Assembly: GCA_007694165.1 (NCBI GenBank)
Contig: RECE01000273.1
Span: 1 to 56,965, forward strand
Direction: 5' to 3'
Origin: Bacteroidota bacterium
GTDB lineage: Bacteria > Bacteroidota > Bacteroidia > Bacteroidales > UBA7960
DNA length: 56,965 bases
Positions 8,207-17,643 of the stretch are shown here, in pieces. Numbering within the stretch: position 1 is the first letter of the stretch; every line of letters starts with the position of its first letter. Under the pieces are notes generated by a model. That model was not told the DNA's origin. It was given only the letters and a program-made list of their open reading frames with translations, and made no database searches. The position numbers and the translations under genes were made by a program.

Positions 8207-10360
8207 TCAACGGTTTGCACTCCAGCTTATCAGACGGCTTTTCTGCTTGTTGTCAAAGTTATAAACATACGCACCCTGCAATGCCACACTCCAGCAGTTG
8301 ATGCCCAGGCTGTCGCACTCCTCCTTCCACCGCCTGTGGTGGCGCAGATGGTTTGAGTTGTCAAAAACAATGGTGCGGGCAGGCAACACATCCATAAGGT
8401 TTGACAGGCTCCAGCGTGGGTTGCCCCGGATAATGAGGTGGTCAAGTGTATCAGGAAAAAACCGCTGCGAGGGCAATTCAAGCTGACCATCAATGATTCG
8501 GGCTGAATGCCCCGCAACATTGATAAAACCGTTGCGTACAAAAAGTTTTTGGTCTTCCCATTCTTCCATTGATAATAAAATGGGTTCAGAAGCCCTGAAG
8601 CCGCTTTTGAGTCGGTGATCCCGAACGTTGAAAAGGATAGTACCCGGGTTGTTGAGCACATTTTCGCATCCATAAAAGTAACAGTTGCCCTGGTGGAAAA
8701 TATCTACTGCCGTTCCGTTGGGTACATGATAGACTACCAACTGTTTTCTGTTTTGGTTGACGAAATGCCTTGTACTGAAGGAAGTGCTTAGCAACAGCAG
8801 ACCTACCATCAGCAACAGCACCAGTTTTTTCTGTTTTTTCATCCATACCAAACCTGCTACAGATATCAAAATGAAAATCAGCAATTTGTCATGGAAGCCA
8901 ATGACAAGGCTGTTGGCGGTTGAGCCCGGCAGACCTTCGATCATCCTTACGGCGGTATGCAGCGTCCATACAATCCATGACAGAACAATGCCAAAGTATT
9001 GAGAGACAAAAGCCACCGGGGCACTAAAAAACAAAAGCAATCCCCCTTTGATGATAAGACCCGTTAAAGGGATAACAATAAGATTGGTCAGGAGAAAATA
9101 ATTGGGGAACTGATTGAAGTAAAACAGGGCCATTGGGCCGGTGCCCAGCTGGGCTGCCAGGGATACTGTTATGATGCCCCATCCATGGTCGAGTATTTTG
9201 TTTTTGAAGTAAAGCTGCTTATAAAACAGCGGTTGAAGCGAAACTATACTTATTACTGCAATATAAGAAAGTTGAAATCCGATCCTGCTGACAATAAAAG
9301 GGTTAATCATAACCAGCATCAGGGCTGATGCGGCCAGGGTATTGTATATGTTGGTTGACCGCCGGAAGGTTTGTCCCACGGCCACAAAACTAAACATGGT
9401 AGATGCCCGCATTACCGAAGGTGCAAAGCCGGTTATGGCAGCATAAAACCAAATCAACGCAATAATCACAACAGTTTTCATGTATTTGCCTCCCCTTAGT
9501 CGGGTTAGAAATCCAAACATCACATTAAGGGCCAGAAATATTATCCCCACATGCAATCCGGAAACGCACAGGATGTGCATCGCGCCGGCACCGGCAAACT
9601 CACGCTGAAGATCCTCGTCAAGATACTCGCGGTATCCCAGCAGCAAGGCAGAGGCAACGGCAAAATCCCGCCCCTTGATATTGTTTGCCTCCAGGGTTTC
9701 CAGTGCCTTCTGGCGCATGGTATGGGCTGAAGATACGATGCGGTTGCCTTCGTTTCTTCCTGTAGGATACCATTCTCCTGTCCGGCGATAGGACTGGTGA
9801 AAGATGTTTTGCCTGGAAAGAAAATGTTTGTAATTGAAAGAGTTGGGGTTTTGGGGCTCGCGGGTTTCCTGGTAATGATTTTCGACCATGATTACATCAC
9901 CATACTGAAGGCTTTGAGCTTCAGGGGATTTTTCAAGCCAGAGTATGATTTTTCCGCTAACAACCTGCACTCCATTTTCGCTGATGATATGGGTAACCCT
10001 CCCCACAACCTGAAATGAGTTGGTTTTTTCTGCCACCGGTTCTATGAGCCTGATATGAAGCATCGAAGCTTCAGTTGTATGATGGCTGAAGTGGGAGGGA
10101 TTGCGCAGTTCGTAACGGCTTTGAGCAAGTACATATCCTGCAAAAAACAGCAAAAGCATTACGTTGAGTCCGTATACAAAACCCAGATGAAAACGTGAAA
10201 GCAGGTATTTGTAAATGACGATTCCTGAGGCGAGAAAAGCGAGCAAAACTACCAGGATTATTCTCAGGCTCAGAAAGTGTTCAATGTACGTAAAGAAGAT
10301 TATCCCTGCCAGCACCGGAAGCAGAATCCTCACCATAGGTATGTGCGAGTAGTGCGTCAT
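8207..10360 (-). CDS. comEC: ComEC/Rec2-type DNA uptake channel protein
   Basis: This polytopic protein of about 717 aa is the inner-membrane channel thought to pass single-stranded DNA in natural transformation. An N-terminal two-helix and OB-like (DUF4131) region covers about 1-200. The ComEC core (about 230-500) includes HILCVSGLHVGIIF and SVMRASTMF, both family signatures. The C-terminal 180 residues look like the metallo-beta-lactamase part but lack the HxHxDH zinc motif, so this end is catalytically degenerate. I prefer the ATG at 10360; an upstream TTG at 10384 and an ATG at 10336 are alternatives. No other com genes are near. Confidence 0.88.
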   Translation of the reverse strand: MTHYSHIPMVRILLPVLAGIIFFTYIEHFLSLRIILVVLLAFLASGIVIYKYLLSRFHLGFVYGLNVMLLLFFAGYVLAQSRYELRNPSHFSHHTTEASMLHIRLIEPVAEKTNSFQVVGRVTHIISENGVQVVSGKIILWLEKSPEAQSLQYGDVIMVENHYQETREPQNPNSFNYKHFLSRQNIFHQSYRRTGEWYPTGRNEGNRIVSSAHTMRQKALETLEANNIKGRDFAVASALLLGYREYLDEDLQREFAGAGAMHILCVSGLHVGIIFLALNVMFGFLTRLRGGKYMKTVVIIALIWFYAAITGFAPSVMRASTMFSFVAVGQTFRRSTNIYNTLAASALMLVMINPFIVSRIGFQLSYIAVISIVSLQPLFYKQLYFKNKILDHGWGIITVSLAAQLGTGPMALFYFNQFPNYFLLTNLIVIPLTGLIIKGGLLLFFSAPVAFVSQYFGIVLSWIVWTLHTAVRMIEGLPGSTANSLVIGFHDKLLIFILISVAGLVWMKKQKKLVLLLMVGLLLLSTSFSTRHFVNQNRKQLVVYHVPNGTAVDIFHQGNCYFYGCENVLNNPGTILFNVRDHRLKSGFRASEPILLSMEEWEDQKLFVRNGFINVAGHSARIIDGQLELPSQRFFPDTLDHLIIRGNPRWSLSNLMDVLPARTIVFDNSNHLRHHRRWKEECDSLGINCWSVALQGAYVYNFDNKQKSRLISWSANR

Positions 10361-10408
10361 TGCTCTCTTTTTAAGATCAGACAAATCAGCGGGAGGTTTA
10401 TCTAAAGT

Positions 10409-10439
10409 TAAAAAAAAACCCGATTAACGGCAAGGGTTT
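10409..10439 (-). terminator. Terminator after the spoIID-like gene
   Basis: On the minus strand AAACCC and GGGTTT enclose a 12-nt loop and are followed directly by a run of T. It lies 140 bp after the stop of the SpoIID-like gene and just before comEC. Confidence 0.6.
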
Positions 10440-10582
10440 GACTGATTATTTTCTCCTTTTCCCAATGATGGCAAATAAAAAATAGTAGCGGGAGCAAGGA
10501 ACCTTTGTGTCTTGCAAAAAGGGTGGGGAGACTTACAGGCCTGCTGGTGGAGGAATAAAAACCAGGAATGTGTTTTATGCAG

Positions 10583-11749
10583 TTAAAAAACAACTTCAGG
10601 TTCAAGGGTAAGTATCCTGGAATTCTGATAGTAGAATCCAAGAATCTCCCTGAGTGAATGGCCATGTTCGGCTCTTTTCATGGCTCCTTCCTGGCAGAGG
10701 CCCACGCCATGTCCGTACCCTCTGCCCGAAAGGAAAAGGGTGTCATTTTGCTCCTGGACAGAAAAAAAGGTTGACCGCAAACCAAAGTGATCGCGCACAT
10801 GACGAAGGTGCACTTCCTGTTGTGCATCCAGGTGATGGATGCGGGAATTTTGCTTTAACTCTTTGATTTGACTCCACTGGGATTCATTGGGCTGAAACTT
10901 GTGCTTCTGCGACAGGAAGCTGCGGAGCTCTCTCATTGATATGCTCTTTTCCCATTTTGCGCCGGGCATAGAAAGGCAAAAAGTGTCGATGCGGCTTCGC
11001 AGGTAATCCATGGCATGTGGCCACAGGTCCTCCGAATTGACGGTTTGTCCGCCGCAATTGGCATGGTATACTGTATTGATAAGTGCCGAGCGGTTGTCAA
11101 CAACTACCTGTCCCCTGGTATGCTCAACGGCTCTCACAATATCGGGGTTGACGGTTTTTCCATAGTACGCCTGACAATGCACCAGGTCGCACACATGGAA
11201 CCCTTCGCGCTGGTGTCGCCTGAGGTTGTTTAATGCATAAGTGCGGATAATAATGGCCTGTACCTTGTAAAACTCTTCATGCCGGTTAAATCCGGACTCT
11301 GACTGAACCGTACCTGCAACGTAACTTTCCAGAGAAACCGCATTGATGATATTCACCTGGTTGTTTTCATACCGGATTCGGATATCACCATCATATATCC
11401 TGGCTTGAAGGTGGTTGCCGGAAGGTGCTATGAGAAAAGAATTTTGAAATGATCCCCCTTGCAGAACAATGTTTTTTCCGGAAAAGATAACCGAATCATC
11501 CTGGAGGATTTCAAACCCTTTCTGGTTTCTTTTAATGGTCAGGCTGGTAAGGGGTGAGATTTCTGAAAGCTTATTGTGGTTTTGATCGCAGATAAGATAC
11601 CGCCCTTTGGTGGGCATAAAGGTAAATTCACTGATATTGTTTCCGCTGAATATCCTTACATCAATAGTCTCAGGAATATTCAGCCCTGAAGATAGCTTAA
11701 GGGTGAAAACTACAATGAAAGTAAAAATGTATACAGACTTTATTGGCAT
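10583..11749 (-). CDS. SpoIID/LytB-domain protein
   Basis: This 388-aa exported protein has a signal peptide (MPIKSVYIFTFIVV...). The SpoIID/LytB domain covers about residues 110-380. Visible signatures are VSLESYVAGTVQSESGF (with the Glu that is catalytic in SpoIID lytic transglycosylases), NTVYHANCGGQT and the C-terminal GRGYGHGVGLCQEGA. SpoIID cleaves glycan strands; in non-spore-formers these homologues are thought to act on denuded peptidoglycan. The ATG at 11749 is preferred because the earlier in-frame start would overlap lpxB. It is last in the surE-lpxB operon. Confidence 0.88.
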   Translation of the reverse strand: MPIKSVYIFTFIVVFTLKLSSGLNIPETIDVRIFSGNNISEFTFMPTKGRYLICDQNHNKLSEISPLTSLTIKRNQKGFEILQDDSVIFSGKNIVLQGGSFQNSFLIAPSGNHLQARIYDGDIRIRYENNQVNIINAVSLESYVAGTVQSESGFNRHEEFYKVQAIIIRTYALNNLRRHQREGFHVCDLVHCQAYYGKTVNPDIVRAVEHTRGQVVVDNRSALINTVYHANCGGQTVNSEDLWPHAMDYLRSRIDTFCLSMPGAKWEKSISMRELRSFLSQKHKFQPNESQWSQIKELKQNSRIHHLDAQQEVHLRHVRDHFGLRSTFFSVQEQNDTLFLSGRGYGHGVGLCQEGAMKRAEHGHSLREILGFYYQNSRILTLEPEVVF

Positions 11750-11753
11750 ACTG

Positions 11754-12872
11754 CTATGTAAGAAAATCAACAATGATATCTGCTGCTTTTTCCGATGCTC
11801 CGCTACCTCCTAATTTCTGGCGCAATATAGCATAATTTTCAATTATGGTTTTACGAAAATCACTGTTTTCTGTCAGGTGTTTCAGCTCGCTAACCAGGTT
11901 TTGGGTATTGCACTCTTCCTGTATCATTTCCCTTACCACCTGCTGATCCATGATAAGATTGACCAGCGAAATATACTTAATGTCCACAAGTTTTCTGGCA
12001 ATGTGGTAAGAAAGATATCCGGCCTTATAACAGACCACCTGGGGAGTTCCAATCAGCGCTGTTTCAAGGGTTGCAGTGCCCGAAGTTACCAGAGCCGCGT
12101 GCGAGTGCTGCAGCAAAGCATATGTTTCGCCAAAAATTACCGGGAGGTTTGTGTTTTCTGGCAAAAAGCTCTGGTAGTAAGCCTGTGTGTGGGCACGGGT
12201 ACCGGCAATGATAAACTGGTGCCGGGGGAATTGTGAAGCAGTAGCGGCCATAACCGGCAACATCCTTGATATTTCCTGTTTCCTGCTGCCGGGCAAAAGG
12301 GCTATGATTTTTTTGTCGGGAAGCCCATGTTTGCTGGTGAAAGTGCTGAATTCCTCACCGGCAACATGGTTTCTGAGTGCATCGAGCAATGGATGCCCAA
12401 CAAAATCTACACTATAGTTATATTGCTGATAAAAATCTTTTTCGAAGGGTAAAATTACCAGCATCTTATCAATGTCTCTGCGGATTTTCTTTACCCTCGA
12501 TTTGTTCCATGCCCAAACCTGGGGTGAAATGTAATAGATGGTCTTTATCCCTTTTTCTTTGCAAAACTGTGCAATTCGAAGGTTAAATCCCGGGTAGTCG
12601 ATAAAGATGACGCAATCGGGTTGGTAATCCAGAATGTCATTTTTGCATAGTTTGATATTGCCCAGTATGGCGGACAGGTTTAGCAGCACTTCTACAAAGC
12701 CCATAAAGGCAAGTTCATTGATATGCTTTACCAGGGTAGCTCCCTCTTTTTCCATCATATCACCACCCCAGGCCCTGAACTGCGCATCAGCATCCTTGTT
12801 TTTTATTTCTTTGATCAGGTTGGAGCCATGCAAATCTCCTGATGCTTCGCCCGCAATGATATAATACTTCAT
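11754..12872 (-). CDS. lpxB: Lipid-A-disaccharide synthase LpxB
   Basis: This 372-aa GT19 glycosyltransferase joins UDP-2,3-diacylglucosamine to lipid X to form the lipid A disaccharide at the inner membrane. Signatures are the N-terminal AGEASGDLHGSNLI, the central YISPQVWAWNKSRVKKI, LLPGSRKQEI and the C-terminal VTSGTATLETALIGTPQVV. Length fits the family. It sits between a 94-aa membrane protein and spoIID in a minus-strand run that starts with surE, a frequent Bacteroidota arrangement. Confidence 0.95.
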   Translation of the reverse strand: MKYYIIAGEASGDLHGSNLIKEIKNKDADAQFRAWGGDMMEKEGATLVKHINELAFMGFVEVLLNLSAILGNIKLCKNDILDYQPDCVIFIDYPGFNLRIAQFCKEKGIKTIYYISPQVWAWNKSRVKKIRRDIDKMLVILPFEKDFYQQYNYSVDFVGHPLLDALRNHVAGEEFSTFTSKHGLPDKKIIALLPGSRKQEISRMLPVMAATASQFPRHQFIIAGTRAHTQAYYQSFLPENTNLPVIFGETYALLQHSHAALVTSGTATLETALIGTPQVVCYKAGYLSYHIARKLVDIKYISLVNLIMDQQVVREMIQEECNTQNLVSELKHLTENSDFRKTIIENYAILRQKLGGSGASEKAADIIVDFLT

Positions 12873-12949
12873 CGTGATAAAAATTTGAATGATAGGGTGT
12901 CCGTTGGGATTGAAACAGGATTAGAAACGGAAACGAAAGGGTCTGCCTT

Positions 12950-13234
12950 TTACAATACGTGTAAATAAACAAATACCCCTGCATAAAAAAACGTTGACAA
13001 TAGTATTCCTCTGCCGGTTTTGTCATATTTCAGGTTTACCATGTAGTATCTGAAAATAAACATATTGGCGAATACACCTGCCAGTTGCATGGTAGATTCT
13101 TTAATGAAATAGAGGTTTAATGTGCTGTCAATACGACCCCATTTGTTCATGGCAAAGAATACTATACCATAAACCACCAGGGGAAGTAAAATCCCCAGGG
13201 CAACACCCAAAATCCAGTTGTCCTTTTTAAGCAT
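12950..13234 (-). CDS. Small membrane protein of unknown function
   Basis: This 94-aa protein has three likely membrane helices (about 8-27, 45-62 and 76-93). I do not recognise a family. The ATG at 13234 overlaps the last codons of surE by 8 bp, which indicates translational coupling; the codon before it is TTG. It lies between surE and lpxB, so a role in the envelope is plausible but not shown. The short charged stretch NLKYDKTGRG between helices 2 and 3 is probably cytoplasmic. Confidence 0.75.
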   Translation of the reverse strand: MLKKDNWILGVALGILLPLVVYGIVFFAMNKWGRIDSTLNLYFIKESTMQLAGVFANMFIFRYYMVNLKYDKTGRGILLSTFFYAGVFVYLHVL

Positions 13235-13997
13235 CAAATTTCCAGTCTTTAAGTTTACTTATAAGGTTGTGGGCGGTAAAATCATATTGAATGGGTACCA
13301 CTGAAATGTAATTGTGTGCCAGTGCCCATTCATCTGTATCATCTACATCTTCATGCAATTGAAACTTACCGGTTAACCAATAGTAGTCTTTACCGCGCGG
13401 GTCTTTTCTGTGGTCAAATTCTTCCACCCAGTTGGCATTGGCCTGGCGGCAAACCCTTACCCCTTTGATCTGAGATTCCTTTACTGCCGGGATGTTGACG
13501 TTTAGGCAGTTTCCTTTGGGCAAGCCATGTTCCAGAACATTGCGCACAATTTGTTGAATATATTTCCTGGCAGAAACAAAATCCGCATCCAATTTGTAGT
13601 CAAGAAGAGAAAATCCCACACTGGGTATTCCTTCCATGGCACCTTCGATGGCTGCAGACATTGTGCCGCTGTATATTACATTGATGGAAGCATTGCTGCC
13701 ATGATTTATCCCTGAAACCAGGATGTCGGGTTTTTTGTGCAGCACCTTGTTTACTGCGAGTTTAACACAGTCGACAGGGGTGCCGCTACAGCTAAATTCC
13801 TTGTGCTCGTCCTCGGTGCTGATTTTTTCCAGGCGCAGGGGCTGGGTTATAGTAACTGCATGACCCATGCCACTTTGTCCCTTGTCGGGAGCTACTACCA
13901 CTACTTCTCCTATTTCCAGCATGAACGCAATCAGGTTGCGTATGCCCGGGGCCATGATGCCATCATCATTGGTAACTAATATTACTGGTTTATGCAT
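13227..13997 (-). CDS. surE: 5'/3'-nucleotidase SurE
   Basis: This 256-aa metal-dependent nucleoside monophosphate phosphatase acts in the cytoplasm in nucleotide salvage and stress survival. The metal ligands are in VTNDDGIMAPG (the two Asp) and SGINHGSN (Asn). The conserved SGTMSAAIEGAMEGIPS motif follows. It is first in the operon surE, small membrane protein, lpxB, spoIID, and a strong promoter lies just upstream at 14017-14046. Confidence 0.95.
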   Translation of the reverse strand: MHKPVILVTNDDGIMAPGIRNLIAFMLEIGEVVVVAPDKGQSGMGHAVTITQPLRLEKISTEDEHKEFSCSGTPVDCVKLAVNKVLHKKPDILVSGINHGSNASINVIYSGTMSAAIEGAMEGIPSVGFSLLDYKLDADFVSARKYIQQIVRNVLEHGLPKGNCLNVNIPAVKESQIKGVRVCRQANANWVEEFDHRKDPRGKDYYWLTGKFQLHEDVDDTDEWALAHNYISVVPIQYDFTAHNLISKLKDWKFDA

Positions 13998-14016
13998 AGT
14001 TGTTGATATTTTTTGG

Positions 14017-14046
14017 CAAAGCTATTAAGAATAAATCTTTTGACAA
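14017..14046 (-). promoter_or_regulatory. Promoter of the surE-lpxB-spoIID operon
   Basis: On the minus strand TTG (14046-14044), a 19-bp spacer and TAGCTTTG (14024-14017) match the Bacteroidota consensus exactly. The start site would be near 14011, giving a leader of about 14 nt. Confidence 0.7.
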
Positions 14047-14086
14047 TAATTTTACCCGGCTCTTTTGATTACAGATGTTAAATAAT

Positions 14087-14239
14087 GTCAGCAAGAAAAC
14101 TTATCATTTTTACATATGCTTGATAAGAAAGCGTCAAGTGCAAGGCTTGCGATGACTGAAAAACAGGAGTTTACTTTTCGTAAATGACTGTTTTGAAGAC
14201 AAGCATAACGCAGCAATTGGCGTTTTCTTGCAAGCACTA
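14087..14239. repeat. Interspersed repeat with GCAAGAAAAC ends, short copy
   Basis: This roughly 152-bp element is bounded by the inverted 10-mer GCAAGAAAAC (left at 14091-14100, right complement in CGTTTTCTTGC). It fills most of the gap between surE and the DUF502 gene. A second, longer copy lies at 31783-32022 with near-identical blocks, for example TTGATAAGAAAGCGTCAAGT and ACTGAAAAACAGGAGTTTAC. There is no coding capacity. Confidence 0.8.
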
Positions 14240-14254
14240 ATTATTGTGATAGTT

Positions 14255-14833
14255 TCACACCTTAGTTACTCCTCCGGACACGATAAATTTCATAAATTCA
14301 GCCGAATTGGCTAATACCGGTATTACATTCTCAGCCGGAACGATAAACATGTTGCCTGAGAAGTTATAGGAGTGAGGCAGGTAAACTGCCACAAAATCAT
14401 TGCTTATACCGATGTTCATTAAATCACGTTCGGTAATAAAGCCCAGTTTTCTGATGTTGCTTTCCCTGTTCATAATTACCATTACCGGCTCGGTAAACTT
14501 TTTCTTTTGCCCTACAAATGCCGAAAGGAGATCCGAAATGGAAGTGTACAATATTTTTACCAGGGGAATTCTTTCTATGATACCGTGGAAAATAAAAGCC
14601 AGTGGCTTTTTTATAACGGCTGAGCCAGCAAATCCGATAAGAGCTATTGAGCCCACAATAATCAGCAATCCCAGTCCGGGAATTTCCATGGGTAAAAGCC
14701 CATCTACCCAGTCCAGCAATTTATAGATTACAAAAAAAGTAATAGATAATGGGGCAATCAGAAGCAACCCCTGCAGGAAGGAATTGATGAATTTTTTGCC
14801 AAATTTTTTCAGAAGGTCTTTTGAAGGAGTCAT
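14255..14833 (-). CDS. DUF502 family membrane protein
   Basis: This 192-aa protein has two N-terminal membrane helices (about 18-40 and 52-72). A conserved soluble region follows with FHGIIERIPLVKILYTSISDLLSAF, the DUF502 hallmark, and a C-terminal domain ending near VAVYLPHSYN...GNMFIVPAENVIP. The family is widespread in bacteria and in plants (COV1-like), with no defined biochemical activity. It is monocistronic, beside the short repeat copy. Confidence 0.85.
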   Translation of the reverse strand: MTPSKDLLKKFGKKFINSFLQGLLLIAPLSITFFVIYKLLDWVDGLLPMEIPGLGLLIIVGSIALIGFAGSAVIKKPLAFIFHGIIERIPLVKILYTSISDLLSAFVGQKKKFTEPVMVIMNRESNIRKLGFITERDLMNIGISNDFVAVYLPHSYNFSGNMFIVPAENVIPVLANSAEFMKFIVSGGVTKV

Positions 14834-15049
14834 TTTTTGATCGCTATAGTTAGATGGGTTTGCGGGAAATAATTTACAATTAAATAAACAAGCAGAAGCT
14901 GTTCTTGTTTATAACGTAGTTTGCAAAATACACAGCAAATATGCTTAACCATTTTTAACTACAGACACAATGTCACTGTAATCTTGCTTGGCTTGCTTTT
15001 TGTCATGTAATGTGCGAAATTAAAGAAAAGAAACTAAATATTTAAAGAT

Positions 15050-15730
15050 ATGATGGGAATATATGTCATTTTTGGCGTTTTCATGTTAATTAGCTGGTTA
15101 GTCTCAAATCGGTTAAAATCAAAGTTTAACAAGTATTCAAAAGTAGGTCTTCGCTCGGGACTTTCGGGCAAAGAGATCGCAGAAAAGATGCTTCGCGAAA
15201 GTGGGGTAGAAGGGGTAAGGGTAATTTCCACACCCGGTAAACTGACCGACCATTACAATCCGCTTGACAAAACCGTAAACCTAAGTCCTGAAGTTTACAG
15301 CGGGCGTAGCATATCAGCTGCTGCTGTGGCAGCCCACGAATGTGGTCATGCTGTTCAGCATTCAAGATCCTATGCCTTTTTGAAAATGCGCTCTGCCCTG
15401 GTGCCCGTTATCAGTGTAAGTTCACGCTATATGCAGTGGATACTGCTTATCGGTATCTTTACCGTTCAGGCCTATCCCGGGATTTTGCTCGCAGGTATTG
15501 TTATGTTTGCTCTCACTACATTGTTTAGCTTTATCACGCTGCCGGTTGAATTTGATGCAACCAACAGGGCTTTGGTATGGCTCAGAGATACCGGTCTTAC
15601 CGTTGGCGAAGAGCACAGCAGTGCAAAAGACGCCCTCAAATGGGCTGCTCTTACTTATGTTGTGGCTGCTTTGGCCTCGCTGGCAACATTGCTGTATTAT
15701 ATAATGATTTTCCTCGGAAACAGGAGATAA
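15050..15730 (+). CDS. YugP-like membrane zinc metallopeptidase
   Basis: This 226-aa integral membrane protein matches the neutral zinc metallopeptidase family (YugP, Zn_peptidase_2). The zinc motif HECGH occurs at about residue 102 in AAHECGHAVQHS, and a likely third ligand region FDATNRAL lies at about 170. Helices are near 4-20, 120-145, 148-165 and 200-222. The substrate is unknown; a membrane quality-control role is inferred from topology only. It has its own plus-strand transcript and ends at a bidirectional terminator shared with the glycosyltransferase. Confidence 0.87.
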   Translation: MMGIYVIFGVFMLISWLVSNRLKSKFNKYSKVGLRSGLSGKEIAEKMLRESGVEGVRVISTPGKLTDHYNPLDKTVNLSPEVYSGRSISAAAVAAHECGHAVQHSRSYAFLKMRSALVPVISVSSRYMQWILLIGIFTVQAYPGILLAGIVMFALTTLFSFITLPVEFDATNRALVWLRDTGLTVGEEHSSAKDALKWAALTYVVAALASLATLLYYIMIFLGNRR

Positions 15731-15750
15731 TCCTGAGCCCATAAAGAAAT

Positions 15751-15787
15751 AAAAAACCGGAAGATGAATTTATCTGCCGGTTTTTTT
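15751..15787. terminator. Bidirectional rho-independent terminator
   Basis: AAAAAACCGG-AAGAT pairs with ATCTG-CCGGTTTTTT around a short loop. The A run on one side and the T run on the other make it work for both the YugP-like gene (plus) and the glycosyltransferase (minus), whose stop codon lies inside it. Confidence 0.85.
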
Positions 15788-16915
15788 ATGCTCTTCTGCA
15801 GCTTTCATAATGCAATCCCATAGTCGGTCAGCAGTATGATCCCACGAAAAAACTTTCCTGCGTTCACGTCCTTTTTCTATTAGCTCTGACCGGAGTATTG
15901 GGCTGGTACTGATTTTTTCCATGGCCATGGCGATGGCATCAGTGTTGGAAGGGTCAACCAGCAAGGCGGCATCTGCGGCAACCTCTGGCATGGAGGTTAC
16001 GTTGGAGGTAATCACCGCAGTATCACAATTGAATGCCTCCAGGATGGGGATGCCAAAGCCCTCAAAATAAGGTACAAATACCAGCGCCCGGGATGCGGCA
16101 TAGAGTTGTCTTAGCTCAGGTGTTTCCTGACGACCAAGAAAAATGACATCCTCTTTACATTCCATTTTTTCAAAAGCCTCGTTGATAGCACTGGTCCACC
16201 ATTTTCTATTGCCTACAACCACAAGCTTTGTGCTTTGCTGATCCTGTTTTTTGAACCTGTCAAAAGCAGAAAACATCCTGGCAATGTTTTTCCGGGGTAT
16301 AAGGGCTCCTACGTAAAGAAAAAAGGGTTTTCCTTCCGTAAACTTCTCCCTGGTCAACTCCTGTTCGGCCCCGCTGGTGGGTGTATACTCGGGGTTGCAG
16401 CCGTTGGGGGTTACATCAATTTTTTCTTCCGGAATGTTGTAGGTTTTGACAATATCACTTTTGGAAAATTCACTTACTGTGGCAATACGTATTGCTTTGC
16501 GTGCGTAGCGCGGAAACAGCTTGTTGCAATAGATGCGCGTCCAGAAAGGAAGATCGCCGGGATTGTGGGCAAAATTCAGGTCATGGATTACCTGCACGCA
16601 GGGTACAGAGGTAAAGGTTGTCATCCATCCGTCGGGAGAAACAAAAAGGTCTGCTTTGAGCTTCTTAAGCAAAAAAGGCATAAAGATTTCAAACCGCAGA
16701 AACCACAAGAATGGGTGGCGCGACTGGGGGTGGAGGATAACAATACGGGTGTTTTCAGGGAATTGCAAACGCGGAGAGGGCTTCCTGTCAAAGACCAGAA
16801 AAAAGTTGTGTTCCGGGTGCGATGCAGTAATCCTCTTTAACGTTTCGTATGTAAACCAGCCTATGCCATCGAGCTTGCCGTAAAGCATAAGTTGGGTGTT
16901 GACAACAATATTCAT
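15770..16915 (-). CDS. Glycosyltransferase family 4 (group 1)
   Basis: This 381-aa GT-B retaining glycosyltransferase carries the C-terminal donor-binding signature VPYFEGFGIPILEAFNCDTA (E-x7-E type) and the linker PFFLYVGALIPRKNIARM. It probably builds cell-surface polysaccharide or a glycolipid; acceptor and donor sugar cannot be told. It is the last gene of a minus-strand run DUF2520, kdsC, ubiA, maf, but may be separate because 54 bp lie between maf and its start. Confidence 0.88.
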   Translation of the reverse strand: MNIVVNTQLMLYGKLDGIGWFTYETLKRITASHPEHNFFLVFDRKPSPRLQFPENTRIVILHPQSRHPFLWFLRFEIFMPFLLKKLKADLFVSPDGWMTTFTSVPCVQVIHDLNFAHNPGDLPFWTRIYCNKLFPRYARKAIRIATVSEFSKSDIVKTYNIPEEKIDVTPNGCNPEYTPTSGAEQELTREKFTEGKPFFLYVGALIPRKNIARMFSAFDRFKKQDQQSTKLVVVGNRKWWTSAINEAFEKMECKEDVIFLGRQETPELRQLYAASRALVFVPYFEGFGIPILEAFNCDTAVITSNVTSMPEVAADAALLVDPSNTDAIAMAMEKISTSPILRSELIEKGRERRKVFSWDHTADRLWDCIMKAAEEHKKTGR

Positions 16916-16969
16916 ATAGGATTGCGAAGTAGTTGGTCCGGCAAAAGTAAAAGAAAAATCCTTGTACCG

Positions 16970-17572
16970 TTAAGAAAAATGATTTTGCAGCAAAGTTTTG
17001 AGGTTCCGGAACAAAGCTGCAACGGGCAACCCCATTACATTGTAATAACAACCTTCGATTTTTTCTACCCCAATCATGCCAATCCACTCCTGTATGCCAT
17101 ATGCTCCGGCTTTGTCAAAAGGTTTAAAGTTGCGGATATACCAATGTATTTCTTCATCGGTAAGGGGGTGAAAGTACACCCTTGTGGTTTCGTGAAAACT
17201 TTCTCTGTGCCCTTTTGTACTCAGGCATACTCCTGTTATTACATTGTGGTAAGTGCCACTGAGTATAGAAAGCATCCTGAAAGCATCCTGCTCATCAGAA
17301 GCTTTGTTGAGTATTTGATTATCCTTCACCACAATGGTGTCGGCAGTAATAAGAATGCTGTCCTCTTTTAGCTGGTCTCTGAAGGGTTCGGCTTTTTGCC
17401 GGCATAGAAACTCTGCTATTTCTTCCGGTTCAAGATTTGGCGGGAATTCTTCCAGTGTAGGAATTGCTTGTATTCTGAAATGCAAGCCTGCATCCTGGAG
17501 TAGTGATTTTCTTCTTGGTGACTGGGAGCCCAGTATCAGGTCAAGGTTTTTTAACTGGTTGAAAATATGCAT
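16970..17572 (-). CDS. maf: Maf-like nucleoside triphosphate pyrophosphatase
   Basis: This 200-aa cytoplasmic house-cleaning pyrophosphatase of the Maf/YhdE type removes non-canonical or excess dTTP/UTP-like nucleotides. Signatures are LILGSQSPRRKSLL at the N-terminus, AEFLCRQKAE, ITADTIVV (catalytic Asp) and DKAGAYGIQ. It is separated from ubiA by 71 bp in the same transcriptional direction. The preferred nucleotide cannot be deduced. Confidence 0.92.
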   Translation of the reverse strand: MHIFNQLKNLDLILGSQSPRRKSLLQDAGLHFRIQAIPTLEEFPPNLEPEEIAEFLCRQKAEPFRDQLKEDSILITADTIVVKDNQILNKASDEQDAFRMLSILSGTYHNVITGVCLSTKGHRESFHETTRVYFHPLTDEEIHWYIRNFKPFDKAGAYGIQEWIGMIGVEKIEGCYYNVMGLPVAALFRNLKTLLQNHFS

Positions 17573-17643
17573 GAATCAACTGACAAGTTTTAATGGCTGA
17601 AGAATTGCAGAATAATGACAGGTTTGGCTTTTATCCATCTGTT

